Shown here: one piece after another, positions 9,779 through 21,430 of the stretch
Position numbering within the stretch: position 1 is the first letter of the stretch
Layout: each line of letters begins with the position of its first letter
Source of the DNA: Candidatus Kuenenia stuttgartensis
GTDB taxonomy: Bacteria; Pseudomonadota; Alphaproteobacteria; SMXS01
DNA length: 51,449 bases
Assembly: GCA_943329845.2 (NCBI GenBank)
Contig: CALQFM020000025.1
Location: forward strand, 1-51,449
Direction: 5' to 3'
The notes under the pieces: generated by a model
Database searches by the model: none
What the model saw: only the letters and a program-made list of their open reading frames with translations
What the model was told of the DNA's origin: nothing
Made by a program: the position numbers and the translations under genes

Positions 9779-11215
9779 ATGAATTCGAAGCTGCTTACCC
9801 GGTTCGGCCTGACGGCCGCCGTCGGCATCGCGATCGCGGCCGCCGGGTTTTCGTCCACCCAGGCTGCGGACAGGTCAGAGACCTATCGCCAGCTCAACCT
9901 GTTCAGCGACGTGTTCACCCGCATCCGCGCCAATTACGTGGAAGAGGTCGACGACAAGAAGATGATCGAGGCGGCCATCAACGGCATGCTGACGTCGCTT
10001 GATCCGCATTCCAGCTACATGAATGCCGAGAACTTCGAGGACATGCAGGTCCAGACCAAGGGCGAGTTCGGCGGCCTGGGCATCGAGGTCACCATGGAGA
10101 ACGGGCTGGTCAAGGTGATCTCGCCCATCGACGGCACGCCGGCCGACAAGGCCGGCGTCCAGTCCGGCGACTACATCACCGCACTCGACGGCGAGCAGGT
10201 CATGGGCCTGACCCTGAACGAGGCGGTCGAGAAGATGCGCGGCGCGCCCGGCGCGAAGATCGTCGTGTCCATCGCCCGGCGCGGCGAGCAGGCCCAGTTC
10301 GACCTGGAGATCATCCGCGACATCATCAAGATCCAGTCGGTGAAATCGCGGGTCGAAGGCGACAGCGGCTATATCCGCATCTCCAGCTTCAACGAGCAGA
10401 CCGAGCCTGGCCTGAAGAAGGCGATCGACGAGATCAAGAAGCAGGCCGGTCCCAAGCTCAACGGTATCGTGCTCGACCTGCGCAACAACCCGGGCGGGTT
10501 GCTCGACCAGGCCGTCGCCGTCGGCGACGCGTTCCTCGATCATGGCGAGGTGGTGCAGACCCGCGGCCGCGATCCCGAGGACGTGCAGCGCTATCACGCC
10601 CACAGTGGCGACAGCATCAACGGTCTGCCGATCATCGTGCTGATCAACGGCGGCTCGGCCTCGGCGTCGGAAATCGTCGCCGGCGCACTGCAGGACTATC
10701 ACCGCGCGATCATCGTCGGCACCAAGTCGTTCGGCAAGGGATCGGTCCAGACCATCATCCCGCTGGGCCAGGGCAACGGCGCCATGCGGCTGACCACGGC
10801 GCGCTACTTCACGCCGTCGGGCCGGTCGATCCAGGCCGAGGGCATCGAGCCCGATATCCTGATCGAGCAGGCCAGGATCGAAAAGATCGCCGACGCCTCG
10901 GCCAGTCGCGGCCCGACGCGCACCGAGGCCTCGCTGCGCGGCCATCTGGATAACCCGAACGCCAAGAAGGACGACGAGAAGAAAGACGGAGCCAAGAAGG
11001 ACGACAAGAAGGCGCCCGCCAAGGCCGCGCCGCCGCCGTCGTCCGAGGATGACGAAGAGGAAGCGCCGCTGCCGCCGATGAATCCCAAGGCCAAGGACGG
11101 CAAGAAAAGCAGCACCGACGCGGCCGAGGACGACTACCAGCTCGCCTACGCGCTCGACCTGATCAAGGGCCTGGCGCTGACCCAGAAAAAGCCGGCCGCC
11201 CCCGCGGTGCCGTAA
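9779..11215 (+). CDS. ctpA: S41-family C-terminal processing peptidase (CtpA type)
   Basis: This periplasmic serine protease is 478 residues from the ATG at 9779, which has AAAGG upstream. An in-frame ATG at 9743 overlaps the preceding gene and would only add residues before the signal peptide. After the signal peptide (through STQA) there is an N-terminal helical region, a PDZ domain (FGGLGIEVTMENGLVKV) and the S41 domain with the Ser-Lys dyad in GSASASEIVAGAL and GTKSFGKGSVQT. Residues about 390-455 form a charged Lys/Asp/Glu and Pro-rich low-complexity segment before a conserved C-terminal helix. CtpA proteases control peptidoglycan hydrolases, consistent with the adjacent envC-like gene. 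Confidence 0.93.
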   Translation: MNSKLLTRFGLTAAVGIAIAAAGFSSTQAADRSETYRQLNLFSDVFTRIRANYVEEVDDKKMIEAAINGMLTSLDPHSSYMNAENFEDMQVQTKGEFGGLGIEVTMENGLVKVISPIDGTPADKAGVQSGDYITALDGEQVMGLTLNEAVEKMRGAPGAKIVVSIARRGEQAQFDLEIIRDIIKIQSVKSRVEGDSGYIRISSFNEQTEPGLKKAIDEIKKQAGPKLNGIVLDLRNNPGGLLDQAVAVGDAFLDHGEVVQTRGRDPEDVQRYHAHSGDSINGLPIIVLINGGSASASEIVAGALQDYHRAIIVGTKSFGKGSVQTIIPLGQGNGAMRLTTARYFTPSGRSIQAEGIEPDILIEQARIEKIADASASRGPTRTEASLRGHLDNPNAKKDDEKKDGAKKDDKKAPAKAAPPPSSEDDEEEAPLPPMNPKAKDGKKSSTDAAEDDYQLAYALDLIKGLALTQKKPAAPAVP

Positions 11216-11219
11216 ACCC

Positions 11220-11705
11220 ATGGCCGAGCCGACCGCCTACCGGCCCAATGTGGGGGTGATCCTGGTCAACCGGGACGGCTTGGTGTTCGTGGCCGCGCGC
11301 CTCGACAACCCGGCCGACGCCTGGCAGATGCCGCAGGGCGGCATCGACAAGGGCGAGGATCCCCGCGCGGCGGCGCTGCGCGAGCTGGAAGAGGAGATCG
11401 GCACCGGCAAGGCCGAGATCGTCGCCGAGAGCGAGGGCTGGCATGTCTACGACCTGCCGCCCGAACTGGTCGGCAAGATGTGGGGCGGCAAGTACCGCGG
11501 CCAGAAGCAGAAATGGTTCGTGCTGCGCTTCCTGGGCAAGGATGAGGATATCGACCTCGACACCAGGCACCCCGAGTTCCGCGACTGGAAATGGGTGCCC
11601 TTCGAGCAGGTCCCCGACCTGATCGTCCCGTTCAAACGGGAACTGTATCAGGAGCTGGTCGGGACGTTCGGGGATGTGGTGAAGGGCATCGCTACCCAAC
11701 CATAG
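11220..11705 (+). CDS. rppH: RNA pyrophosphohydrolase (Nudix)
   Basis: RppH removes pyrophosphate from 5'-triphosphorylated RNA and so starts 5'-end-dependent mRNA decay. The 161-residue protein has the Nudix box GGIDKGEDPRAAALRELEEEIG in the standard GX5EX7REUXEEXGU form, preceded by WQMPQGG typical of RppH. KYRGQKQKWFVLRF is also characteristic of this subfamily rather than of diadenosine hydrolases of plants. The gene starts 4 bp after ctpA, so it is probably the last gene of the long plus-strand run. A palindromic repeat follows. Confidence 0.94.
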   Translation: MAEPTAYRPNVGVILVNRDGLVFVAARLDNPADAWQMPQGGIDKGEDPRAAALRELEEEIGTGKAEIVAESEGWHVYDLPPELVGKMWGGKYRGQKQKWFVLRFLGKDEDIDLDTRHPEFRDWKWVPFEQVPDLIVPFKRELYQELVGTFGDVVKGIATQP

Positions 11706-11707
11706 CC

Positions 11708-11806
11708 GTCATACCGCCGAAGGGCGGTATCCAGGCTCTCTTCGCAAGGAAAGACAGCGCTTCACGCTGACTGCCAGGTCTGGATCCCGGCCGTCGCCGG
11801 GATGAC
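11708..11806. repeat. REP-like intergenic palindromic repeat, copy 1
   Basis: Two hairpins face each other: ATACCGCC-GAAG-GGCGGTAT at the left and ATCCCGGC-CGTC-GCCGGGAT at the right, bounded by GTCAT and ATGAC. A related element lies at 39955-40036. It sits between the convergent ends of rppH and the ferritin-like gene, where it may also act as a barrier to transcription. Confidence 0.75.
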
Positions 11807-11834
11807 GATGCATTTTGGTGTTCAGGGCGGGCCC

Positions 11835-12671
11835 TCAGGCCACCGCCAGCCGGCCCAGCTTCTTCTGCTTGCGGCGAATGAGGTGCCAGGCGACGGGGAG
11901 GCTGACCTTCACCACCGGGCTGGCGGTGTTGAAGCCGACGGCGCGCAGCATCATCCGCACGCCCTTCTCCACATGCGCACGCCGGTACAGGCCGTAGGCG
12001 CCGCTCTCGTAGGCCGCCGCGCAGCGCTCGCGCTCGTAGGGCTCACGGCTGACCGGCGCGATGTTGGCCGCATAGTAGGCGTAACCGAACTCGTCGTCGC
12101 CGACCTCGGCGATCCGCTCGCCCAGGATCTTCAGCCGCGCCATGCGGGTGATGCTGTCGCCGCGCGCCTCGTAGGCGTCAAGGTGGCTGCGGAACAGCTT
12201 GTAGTGGCGCACCTCGTCGGCGGCGATGTTGCGGGCGATCTGCTTGAGCACCGGCTCGTCCGCCGTGTCGTGCATGGCGGAATAGAACGAGGTGGTGCCG
12301 CTTTCGACGATGCAGCGGGCGAACAGCTCACCCGGCCTGGAGCCGCGCGTCGACTGGTCGCCTTCGAGCGGCACCTGCTGATAGCCGGCGCGGAAGGTCG
12401 CCAGCGCCGCGTCCAGGTCATAGGACGGATCGGCAAGCGCCGCCCAGCGGGCCAGCGCCCGGCCGTGCTGGACTTCCTCGTCGCCCCACAGGCGCACGGC
12501 GTCGCACAGCGCGTCGTCGCCGCGGAAGACGTTGCACAGATAGGTCACGTAATCGGGAGCGTTGGCCTCGACCAGCGACGCGGCCTTGATGGTCGCGAGC
12601 AACTGCTGGTCCACCAGTTCGGGACGGAACGCGCTCCAGTCGATATCGTCGAGAGTCCAATACCGGCTCAT
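11835..12671 (-). CDS. Ferritin-like di-iron protein of unknown function
   Basis: This 278-residue protein contains a four-helix ferritin-like fold with two sets of putative iron ligands: Glu35, Glu66-x2-His69, Glu123 and Glu153-x2-His156 (DEEVQH and DEVRHY). This is the E...ExxH...E...ExxH pattern of soluble di-iron enzymes such as acyl-ACP desaturases, COQ7 and rubrerythrin relatives. The C-terminal 80 residues are basic (HLIRRKQKKLGRL) without an obvious membrane segment. It lies 36 bp downstream of atpC on the same strand and could be read with the atp operon. I do not recognise the exact family, so substrate and role are unknown. Confidence 0.75.
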   Translation of the reverse strand: MSRYWTLDDIDWSAFRPELVDQQLLATIKAASLVEANAPDYVTYLCNVFRGDDALCDAVRLWGDEEVQHGRALARWAALADPSYDLDAALATFRAGYQQVPLEGDQSTRGSRPGELFARCIVESGTTSFYSAMHDTADEPVLKQIARNIAADEVRHYKLFRSHLDAYEARGDSITRMARLKILGERIAEVGDDEFGYAYYAANIAPVSREPYERERCAAAYESGAYGLYRRAHVEKGVRMMLRAVGFNTASPVVKVSLPVAWHLIRRKQKKLGRLAVA

Positions 12672-12707
12672 GCCACCCCGTTTCGCTGCTGCTGGCGGAA
12701 TTGGGCG

Positions 12708-13115
12708 CTATTCTACGGCGCTGAGCAATTCGTTCAAGCTGTCATGCAGCGCCTGGGCGCGGGCACGGTCGGCGTCGGTCTTGGCCAGCGAGACATCCTC
12801 GGCGGCGTTGCGCACTTCCTGGGCCAGCGCGGCGCGGTCCAGTTCGGCAAGATTGGTCGCGTGCTCGGCGAGCAGGGTTATCCGGTCGCCGGTCACGTCG
12901 ACGAAGCCGCCGCGCACGAAGATGCGGGTGCTGGGCGCCCCACCCCATGTCGCATAGACGTCGACGACGGCAGGACGCAGGGTGGAGATGAGCGGCATGT
13001 GGCCGGGCATCACCGTCATGTCGCCTTCGGTGCCGGGCACCATCACCGCTTCCACGTCCGCCGACATCAGCAGGCGGTCGGGGGAGACCAGTTCGAACGA
13101 TAGTGTGTCTGCCAT
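12708..13115 (-). CDS. atpC: ATP synthase F1 subunit epsilon
   Basis: The 135-residue product starts with the family pattern FELVSPDRLLMSADVEAVMVPGTEGDMTVMPGHMPLIS. It has the beta-sandwich domain and a C-terminal helical hairpin. Epsilon is part of the central rotor stalk and inhibits ATP hydrolysis. It is the last F1 gene, 24 bp after atpD, in the order atpH-A-G-D-C. The F0 genes are not in this window, as in many Alphaproteobacteria where F0 is encoded elsewhere. Confidence 0.96.
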   Translation of the reverse strand: MADTLSFELVSPDRLLMSADVEAVMVPGTEGDMTVMPGHMPLISTLRPAVVDVYATWGGAPSTRIFVRGGFVDVTGDRITLLAEHATNLAELDRAALAQEVRNAAEDVSLAKTDADRARAQALHDSLNELLSAVE

Positions 13116-13139
13116 GATGGTGCTCTCCGGCGGCTGTTA

Positions 13140-14567
<1,428 letters not shown>

Positions 14568-14585
14568 CTAGCTCCCGTTCGGGGT

Positions 14586-15476
14586 CTACAGCGCTTCGGC
14601 GCCGGCGATGATTTCGATCAGTTCCGTCGTGATGACGGCCTGCCGGGTACGGTTGTAGGTCAGCGTGAGGCCGTTGATCAGCTCGCCGGCGTTCCGCGTC
14701 GCGTTGTCCATGGCGGACATGCGCGCGCCCTGCTCGGAGGCCGCGTTCTCCTGCAGCGCCCGCAGCACCTGGACGGCCAGGTTTCGCGGCAGCAGCTCGC
14801 GCAGGATGGTTTCCTCGTCCGGCTCGAACTCGTAGACGGCGAGGCCGAGGCCTTCGTTGATCGAACCCGCTGGGACTTCCGGGATCTGCGCCGGAATGAG
14901 CTGGATCTCGGTGACGATCTGGCTGATCACCGACTGGAACCGGTTGTAGAACAGGCTGCACACGTCGAACTCGCCCGCCTCGAACATGGCGATGATCCGC
15001 TCGGCCACCGGCTGCGCCTGGGCGAAGCCGATCTGGCGCAGGCCCGGGTACTCGATGACGTCGACGATCAGGTTGCCGTAGTTGCGGCGCAGCTGGATGG
15101 CGCCCTTGCGGCCGACGGCGAGGATCTTGACCGTCTTGCCCTCGCGCTTCAGCCGCTCGATCTTCTGGATCGCCGCCCGAACGATGGACGAGTTGAACGC
15201 GCCGCACAGGCCGCGCTCCGCGGTGGCGACGACGATCAGGTGCACGTCGTCCTTGCCGTTGCCGACGAGCAGGCCGGGCGCGCCCGGCTGGCCGAGCAGC
15301 GAGCCGGCCAGCGACGCGAGCACCTTTTCCATGCGCTGGGCATAGGGGCGTCCCGCTTCCACCGCTTCCTGCGCGCGGCGCAGCTTCGAGGCCGCCACCA
15401 TCTGCATGGCGCGGGTGATCTTCTGCGTCGACTTGACGCTCTTGATCCGGTTCCTCAGGTCCTTGAGGCTAGCCAT
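14586..15476 (-). CDS. atpG: ATP synthase F1 subunit gamma
   Basis: The gamma subunit is the rotating central shaft. The 296-residue protein starts [20 protein letters not shown], the conserved N-terminal helix, and ends with [20 protein letters not shown], the conserved C-terminal helix that inserts into the alpha/beta hexamer. [12 protein letters not shown], typical of the central domain, is present. It lies 31 bp downstream of atpA in the F1 operon. Confidence 0.98.
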   Translation of the reverse strand: MASLKDLRNRIKSVKSTQKITRAMQMVAASKLRRAQEAVEAGRPYAQRMEKVLASLAGSLLGQPGAPGLLVGNGKDDVHLIVVATAERGLCGAFNSSIVRAAIQKIERLKREGKTVKILAVGRKGAIQLRRNYGNLIVDVIEYPGLRQIGFAQAQPVAERIIAMFEAGEFDVCSLFYNRFQSVISQIVTEIQLIPAQIPEVPAGSINEGLGLAVYEFEPDEETILRELLPRNLAVQVLRALQENAASEQGARMSAMDNATRNAGELINGLTLTYNRTRQAVITTELIEIIAGAEAL

Positions 15477-15507
15477 TCAATGGGTCCCGCCGCTGTTCGT
15501 TCAGGGC

Positions 15508-17036
<1,529 letters not shown>

Positions 17037-17037
<1 letters not shown>

Positions 17038-17597
17038 CAGCCAATCCCTTTCATGGCAAGCTGCATATTGGAAAGCTTCGTGCGAAGCGAATTGTCGATC
17101 ATGCGCGACCCGACACGGACCACGAGGCCGCCCAGCAGGCTGGGATCGACGGTGGTCTCGAGCTGAATCTTGCGGCGGAGCTGGGCCGACAGGGTGTCGC
17201 GCAGCTCCTCGGTCTGGGTCGCGGTCAGCGGATAGGCCGAGCTGACCTGGGCGGTCATCTCGCCGCGGAAGTCGGCCAGCAGTACCGAGAAGGCGTCGAT
17301 CATGCCGCGCAGGGCGAACAGGCGGCGGTTCTTCGCGACCACGGACAGGAAGCGCTTGGTGAGGTCGCTGGCACCGGCCTTGTCGAGCACCGCGCCGATG
17401 GCCCGGGTCTGCTCGTCGCGGGAGAACAGCGGGCTGCGCACCAGCTCCGACAGATCGGCGCTTTCGCCGAGCAGGCGCTTCAGGTCGGTCAGGTCCTGGT
17501 GGACGGTGTCCAGCGTCCCGGCGTCCTTGGCCAGGTCGAACAGCGCGGCGGCGTATCGCCCCGCCACACCCGATGTCATGGAACTGTTGGCTGCCAA
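17037..17597 (-). CDS. atpH: ATP synthase F1 subunit delta
   Basis: Delta links F1 to the peripheral stalk. Family similarity starts at [19 protein letters not shown] and continues through AALDELA-type helices to [21 protein letters not shown], the typical C-terminal motif. I choose the TTG at 17597, which has GAAGAG 8 nt upstream and gives 186 residues, the usual length. An ATG at 17579 is the alternative (180 residues). The open frame continues upstream but without a family match. It is the first gene of the F1 operon. Confidence 0.93.
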
Positions 17598-17710
17598 GTT
17601 GGCGACTCTTCGTTGAGACGTTCTTCGGGGTGGAATGACCGCCAGAGCGGCGGATTTCCTCATATTTCATAGGCACTCGCAGGGCATTCGCACCCGCGAG
17701 ACGGCCGGAG

Positions 17711-17738
17711 TGTTAACACAGCGGTATGCTCCATGCAA
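17711..17738 (-). promoter_or_regulatory. Candidate promoter of the atpHAGDC operon
   Basis: On the minus strand TTGCAT (17738-17733) and TTAACA (17716-17711) are 16 bp apart, between priA and atpH. The fit to the consensus is moderate and transcription from upstream of priA is also possible. Confidence 0.35.
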
Positions 17739-17776
17739 CCGAGTCAGGGCGGCATTTTTGAAGGGCTGACCAGCGT

Positions 17777-19978
17777 TCAGAGAAAGCTGTAGGGGTCGAT
17801 GTCGACGGCGACCCGAACACTACTTTTTTCAGGCACTTGCGCCAGCCAGTCGCGTATCAGGCCCTGCAGATCGACGCTCCGTCTGGCCCGGATCAGGAAG
17901 CGGTGGCGGAAGCGTCCGCGCAGCCTTGCGTAGGGCGCGGGCGCCGGGCCCAGCACGGTGAAATCCGCCCCGCGCGGGGCGCGCGACGACAACGCCCGGG
18001 CATGGGCCGCCACATCGGCCTCGTTGACGCCCGACAGAATCAACGCGGCCAGCCTGCCATAGGGAGGCCAGCCCGCCATCTCCCGCTCGGCGGCCTCGTT
18101 GCGGTAGAACGCCGGGCCGTCGCCGCCGATCAACGCCTGCATCACCGGATGCTCGGGCATGTAGGTCTGCACGAGTACTCGCCCGGGCCGCTCGGCGCGG
18201 CCGGCGCGGCCCGCCACCTGCCAGAGCTGCTGGTAGGTGCGCTCGCCCGCCCGCAGGTCGCCGCCCGACAGGCCCAGGTCGGCATCGACGATGCCAACCA
18301 GCGTCAGCATGGGGAAGTGGTGGCCCTTGGTGACCAGCTGGGTGCCGATGACGATGTCCAGCTGGTGCTTCTCGATCCGTTCGATGAAGGCCTGCGCCTC
18401 GCGGGCGGTGCGCACCGTGTCGCTCGCCATGATCGCGACCCGCGCCCCGGGGAAAAGCGCTTCCACTTCCTCGGCCAGGCGCTCCACGCCCGGGCCATAG
18501 GCGATGATGGTGCCTTCCGCGCCGCATTTCGGGCATTGCTTCGGCATGGGCATGGTGAAGTCGCAATGATGACATTGAAGCCGGTTGCCGAAGCGGTGGA
18601 CCACCAGCGGCGCCGAGCAGTTCTCGCGCATCACCCGGTTGCCGCACGCCCTGCAGATGGCGGCGGGCGCATAGCCCCGCCGGTTGAGGAACAGCAGCGA
18701 CTGCTCGCCCGCTGCCAGGTTGGCGCGCAGGTCGGCCTCGAGCCGCGGCGAGATCCAGCGCCCGCGCGGGGTTTCCTCGCGCCGCATGTCGACCGCCTCG
18801 ATCAGCGGCATGGTCGCGCCGCCGTGCCGCGTCGGCAGGTGGACCCGCTCGTATTTGCCGGACCAGCAGTTGACCATGGTTTCCAGCGACGGCGTCGCCG
18901 ACACCAGGACGATCGGGCACTTCATCAGCGACGCGCGGACCACGGCCATGTCGCGGGCATGATAGATGACCTGCTCCTCCTGCTTGTAGGCAGGGTCGTG
19001 CTCCTCGTCGACGACGACCAGCGACAGGGCTTTGAACGGCAGGAACAGGGCCGAGCGGGCGCCGACCACGACCCGCGCGGCGCCCGAGGCCGCGCCCATC
19101 CAGGCGGCGCGGCGCGCCCGGCCCGTCAGGTCCGAATGCCAGGCCATGGGCTTGGCGTCGAATCGGGTTTCGAACCGGTCGAGCAGCTGGTTGGTCAGCG
19201 CGATCTCGGGAACCAGCACCAGCACCTGGCCGTCGGGGTCGCGCCTCAGCGCCTCGGCGATGGCCTCGAAATACACTTCGGTCTTGCCCGAGCCGGTGAC
19301 GCCCTCGAGCGCCAGCGCCGCGAAGCCGCCGCCGATCCTGGCCATCAGCGCCGATGCCGCCGACTGCTGCTCGGCCGACAGCACCGGGCCTTGTGTGTCC
19401 GGATCGGGCGGCGGCTCCATGAAGCCGGCGTCCGGATCGTTCTCGATCGCCAGCAGCACGCCCTGCTCGGCCAGCCCGCGCACCACGCCGTCGCCGACCG
19501 CGGCGGCCTCGGCGATATCGGCGACCGTCCGCGGCGGCCCGTCCCGCAGCAGGTCGATGACCCGCTGGCGCGCGCCGGTGATTCGCTCCGGCTCCACGCC
19601 GCTCAGCGCGTAGGTGATGACCGGCCTGGACGGCTGGAACAGCGACGGCGTGGCGATCGCCATGCGCAGCACCGACCCCAGCGGCGCCATGGTGTAGCGC
19701 GACACCCAGTCGATGAACCGCCGTGTCGACGCCGGCAGCGGCGGCAGATCGATGCGCCCATGCACCGTCCGCAGTTTTTCCGGATCGGCCGGCGGCGCGG
19801 CGTCATCGCCGTCCCAGACCACGCCGATCCGGCGTTTCGTGCCCAGCGGCACCTCGACGAAATCGCCCGGTTGCAGGTTCATCTCTGGCGGAGGCCGGTA
19901 GTCATATGCTAGGTCGAGGCCCAGCGGCAGCAGCACGCGCACGGTCGCGGTACTCTCCGACCTCCCGGCCTCCGGCAA
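17777..19978 (-). CDS. priA: Primosomal protein N' (replication restart helicase PriA)
   Basis: PriA restarts stalled replication forks. The 733-residue protein has an N-terminal 3'-DNA-binding domain, a superfamily 2 helicase core with GVTGSGKTE (Walker A) and DEEHD (Walker B), and a C-terminal domain with QVAGRAGR (motif VI). The cysteine-rich insert normally has eight zinc ligands. Here the first cluster reads C442-x2-C445, then Arg451 where the third Cys is expected, then Cys454, while the second cluster (CHHC, CPKCG) is intact. The gene is divergent from the aldolase gene and lies upstream of atpH, a common alphaproteobacterial arrangement. Confidence 0.95.
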   Translation of the reverse strand: MPEAGRSESTATVRVLLPLGLDLAYDYRPPPEMNLQPGDFVEVPLGTKRRIGVVWDGDDAAPPADPEKLRTVHGRIDLPPLPASTRRFIDWVSRYTMAPLGSVLRMAIATPSLFQPSRPVITYALSGVEPERITGARQRVIDLLRDGPPRTVADIAEAAAVGDGVVRGLAEQGVLLAIENDPDAGFMEPPPDPDTQGPVLSAEQQSAASALMARIGGGFAALALEGVTGSGKTEVYFEAIAEALRRDPDGQVLVLVPEIALTNQLLDRFETRFDAKPMAWHSDLTGRARRAAWMGAASGAARVVVGARSALFLPFKALSLVVVDEEHDPAYKQEEQVIYHARDMAVVRASLMKCPIVLVSATPSLETMVNCWSGKYERVHLPTRHGGATMPLIEAVDMRREETPRGRWISPRLEADLRANLAAGEQSLLFLNRRGYAPAAICRACGNRVMRENCSAPLVVHRFGNRLQCHHCDFTMPMPKQCPKCGAEGTIIAYGPGVERLAEEVEALFPGARVAIMASDTVRTAREAQAFIERIEKHQLDIVIGTQLVTKGHHFPMLTLVGIVDADLGLSGGDLRAGERTYQQLWQVAGRAGRAERPGRVLVQTYMPEHPVMQALIGGDGPAFYRNEAAEREMAGWPPYGRLAALILSGVNEADVAAHARALSSRAPRGADFTVLGPAPAPYARLRGRFRHRFLIRARRSVDLQGLIRDWLAQVPEKSSVRVAVDIDPYSFL

Positions 19979-20001
19979 CTCGCTTTTGATGGGATGCGGC
20001 C

Positions 20002-20029
20002 TTGGCAGGGTACTGCGCCTCTCTTAGAA
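20002..20029 (+). promoter_or_regulatory. Candidate promoter of the aldolase-DUF484-xerC-SET run
   Basis: TTGGCA (20002-20007) and TTAGAA (20024-20029) are 16 bp apart in the divergent gap between priA and the aldolase gene. The match is moderate. Confidence 0.4.
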
Positions 20030-20071
20030 TCGCCCTGACGGGCCCAACAACCGAACCGAGGAATACCCTTC

Positions 20072-20728
20072 ATGAAGTTCTTCGTCGACACCGCCGACAT
20101 CGCGGAGATTCGCGATCTCGCCGAAAGCGGTTTGCTGGACGGCGTCACGACGAACCCGACGCTGGTCGCCAAGGCCGGACGCGACTTCAACGACATCCTG
20201 CGCGACATCTGCGCCGTGGTCGATGGCCCGGTGAGCGCCGAGGTCACCGCCACCGACGCCAAGGGCATGATCGCCGAGGGCGAGAAGCTGGCGCTGATCG
20301 CCGACAACATCACCGTGAAGGTGCCGCTGACCATCGACGGCCTGAAGGCCTGCCGCCACCTCACCTCCAATGGCACCATGGTCAACGTCACCCTGTGCTT
20401 CTCGGCGGTCCAGGCGCTGATGGCCGCCAAGGCAGGCGCCACCTTCATCTCGCCCTTCGTCGGCCGGCTCGACGACATCTCCCAGGACGGCATGGCGCTG
20501 ATCCATGACATCCGCCAGATCTATGACAACTACGATTCGTTCGACACCGAGATCCTGGTGGCGAGCGTACGCAACCCGACCCATGTGCTGCGCGCCGCGC
20601 TGATCGGCGCCGACGTCTGCACCATCCCGCCGGCGACCTTGCGCCAGCTGGTCAAGCATCCGCTGACCGACGCGGGCCTTCAGGCGTTCCTCGCCGACTG
20701 GGCGAAGACCGGCCAGACGATCGGCTGA
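20072..20728 (+). CDS. Fructose-6-phosphate aldolase / small transaldolase (TalC-like)
   Basis: This 218-residue TIM-barrel protein belongs to the short transaldolase subfamily that includes FSA and TalC. It begins [20 protein letters not shown] and carries [13 protein letters not shown] and the Schiff-base lysine in ITVKVPLT. The family contains both true transaldolases and fructose-6-phosphate aldolases, and sequence alone does not settle which activity applies. In Alphaproteobacteria it may provide the transaldolase step of the pentose phosphate pathway. A DUF484 gene starts 3 bp downstream. Confidence 0.9.
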   Translation: MKFFVDTADIAEIRDLAESGLLDGVTTNPTLVAKAGRDFNDILRDICAVVDGPVSAEVTATDAKGMIAEGEKLALIADNITVKVPLTIDGLKACRHLTSNGTMVNVTLCFSAVQALMAAKAGATFISPFVGRLDDISQDGMALIHDIRQIYDNYDSFDTEILVASVRNPTHVLRAALIGADVCTIPPATLRQLVKHPLTDAGLQAFLADWAKTGQTIG

Positions 20729-20731
20729 GCC

Positions 20732-21430
20732 ATGGCAGGCGGCAAGCATACGAGGGAATCGGTTCTCGCCTGGCTCGACAAGCACCCGGACGTGCTCGCC
20801 GAGCTGCTGCCGGGGACGGCGGAGAAGGACCCCGGCGTCGTCGACTTCCAGCGCCATCTGATCGACCGGTTGCGCGGCACCCTGTCGCAGCGCACCGCCG
20901 ACCGGGACGCGCTGGTCGAGACCTCGCGCGGCAACCTTGCCAGCCAGCACCAGGTGCATGAGGCGACCCTGGGCCTGATCCGCGCCAACACCTTCGACGA
21001 ACTGGCCTGGTTCATCAGCCGGGAGCTGCATGACTATCTGCATGTGGACGTGGCGGTGCTGTGCCTCGACCACCGCAGCGTCTGGCCCGAGCGCAAGATG
21101 GAGTCGGTCCTGCTGCTGCCGGCCATGCTGCTGGAAAGTCCGTTCGCGCCCGGCCAGACCGTGAACCTGGGGCCGCTGCGCGATGAATCCGAGGAGTTCT
21201 TCGGCCCCGCCACCAGCCTGATCCGCTCGCAGGCCATGGTGAAGCTGGAACTGGGTGCGAACATGTCCGGCCTGCTGGCGCTGGGAGACCGGGATCCGGC
21301 GACGTTCGAGGCCGGCCATGCCACCCAGCTGGTGCGCTTCATGGGCGACGTGATGGCGGTGCGCCTGCGGCAGTTGCTGCCCCAGAGCCAGGCGCCGGAG
21401 GCGGCACGGTGGTCGCGCCCGGAGAGCTGA
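20732..21430 (+). CDS. DUF484 family protein
   Basis: The 232-residue protein matches the DUF484 pattern: an N-terminal helical segment VLAWLDKHPDVLAELLP, a predicted coiled coil around residues 35-75 and a GAF-like domain with RSQAMVKLELGANMSGLLALGDRDPATFEAGH. Its biochemical role is unknown. DUF484 genes lie directly before xerC across Proteobacteria, as here, where the two reading frames overlap by 22 bp, so a link to chromosome-dimer resolution has been guessed but not shown. Confidence 0.88.
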   Translation: MAGGKHTRESVLAWLDKHPDVLAELLPGTAEKDPGVVDFQRHLIDRLRGTLSQRTADRDALVETSRGNLASQHQVHEATLGLIRANTFDELAWFISRELHDYLHVDVAVLCLDHRSVWPERKMESVLLLPAMLLESPFAPGQTVNLGPLRDESEEFFGPATSLIRSQAMVKLELGANMSGLLALGDRDPATFEAGHATQLVRFMGDVMAVRLRQLLPQSQAPEAARWSRPES

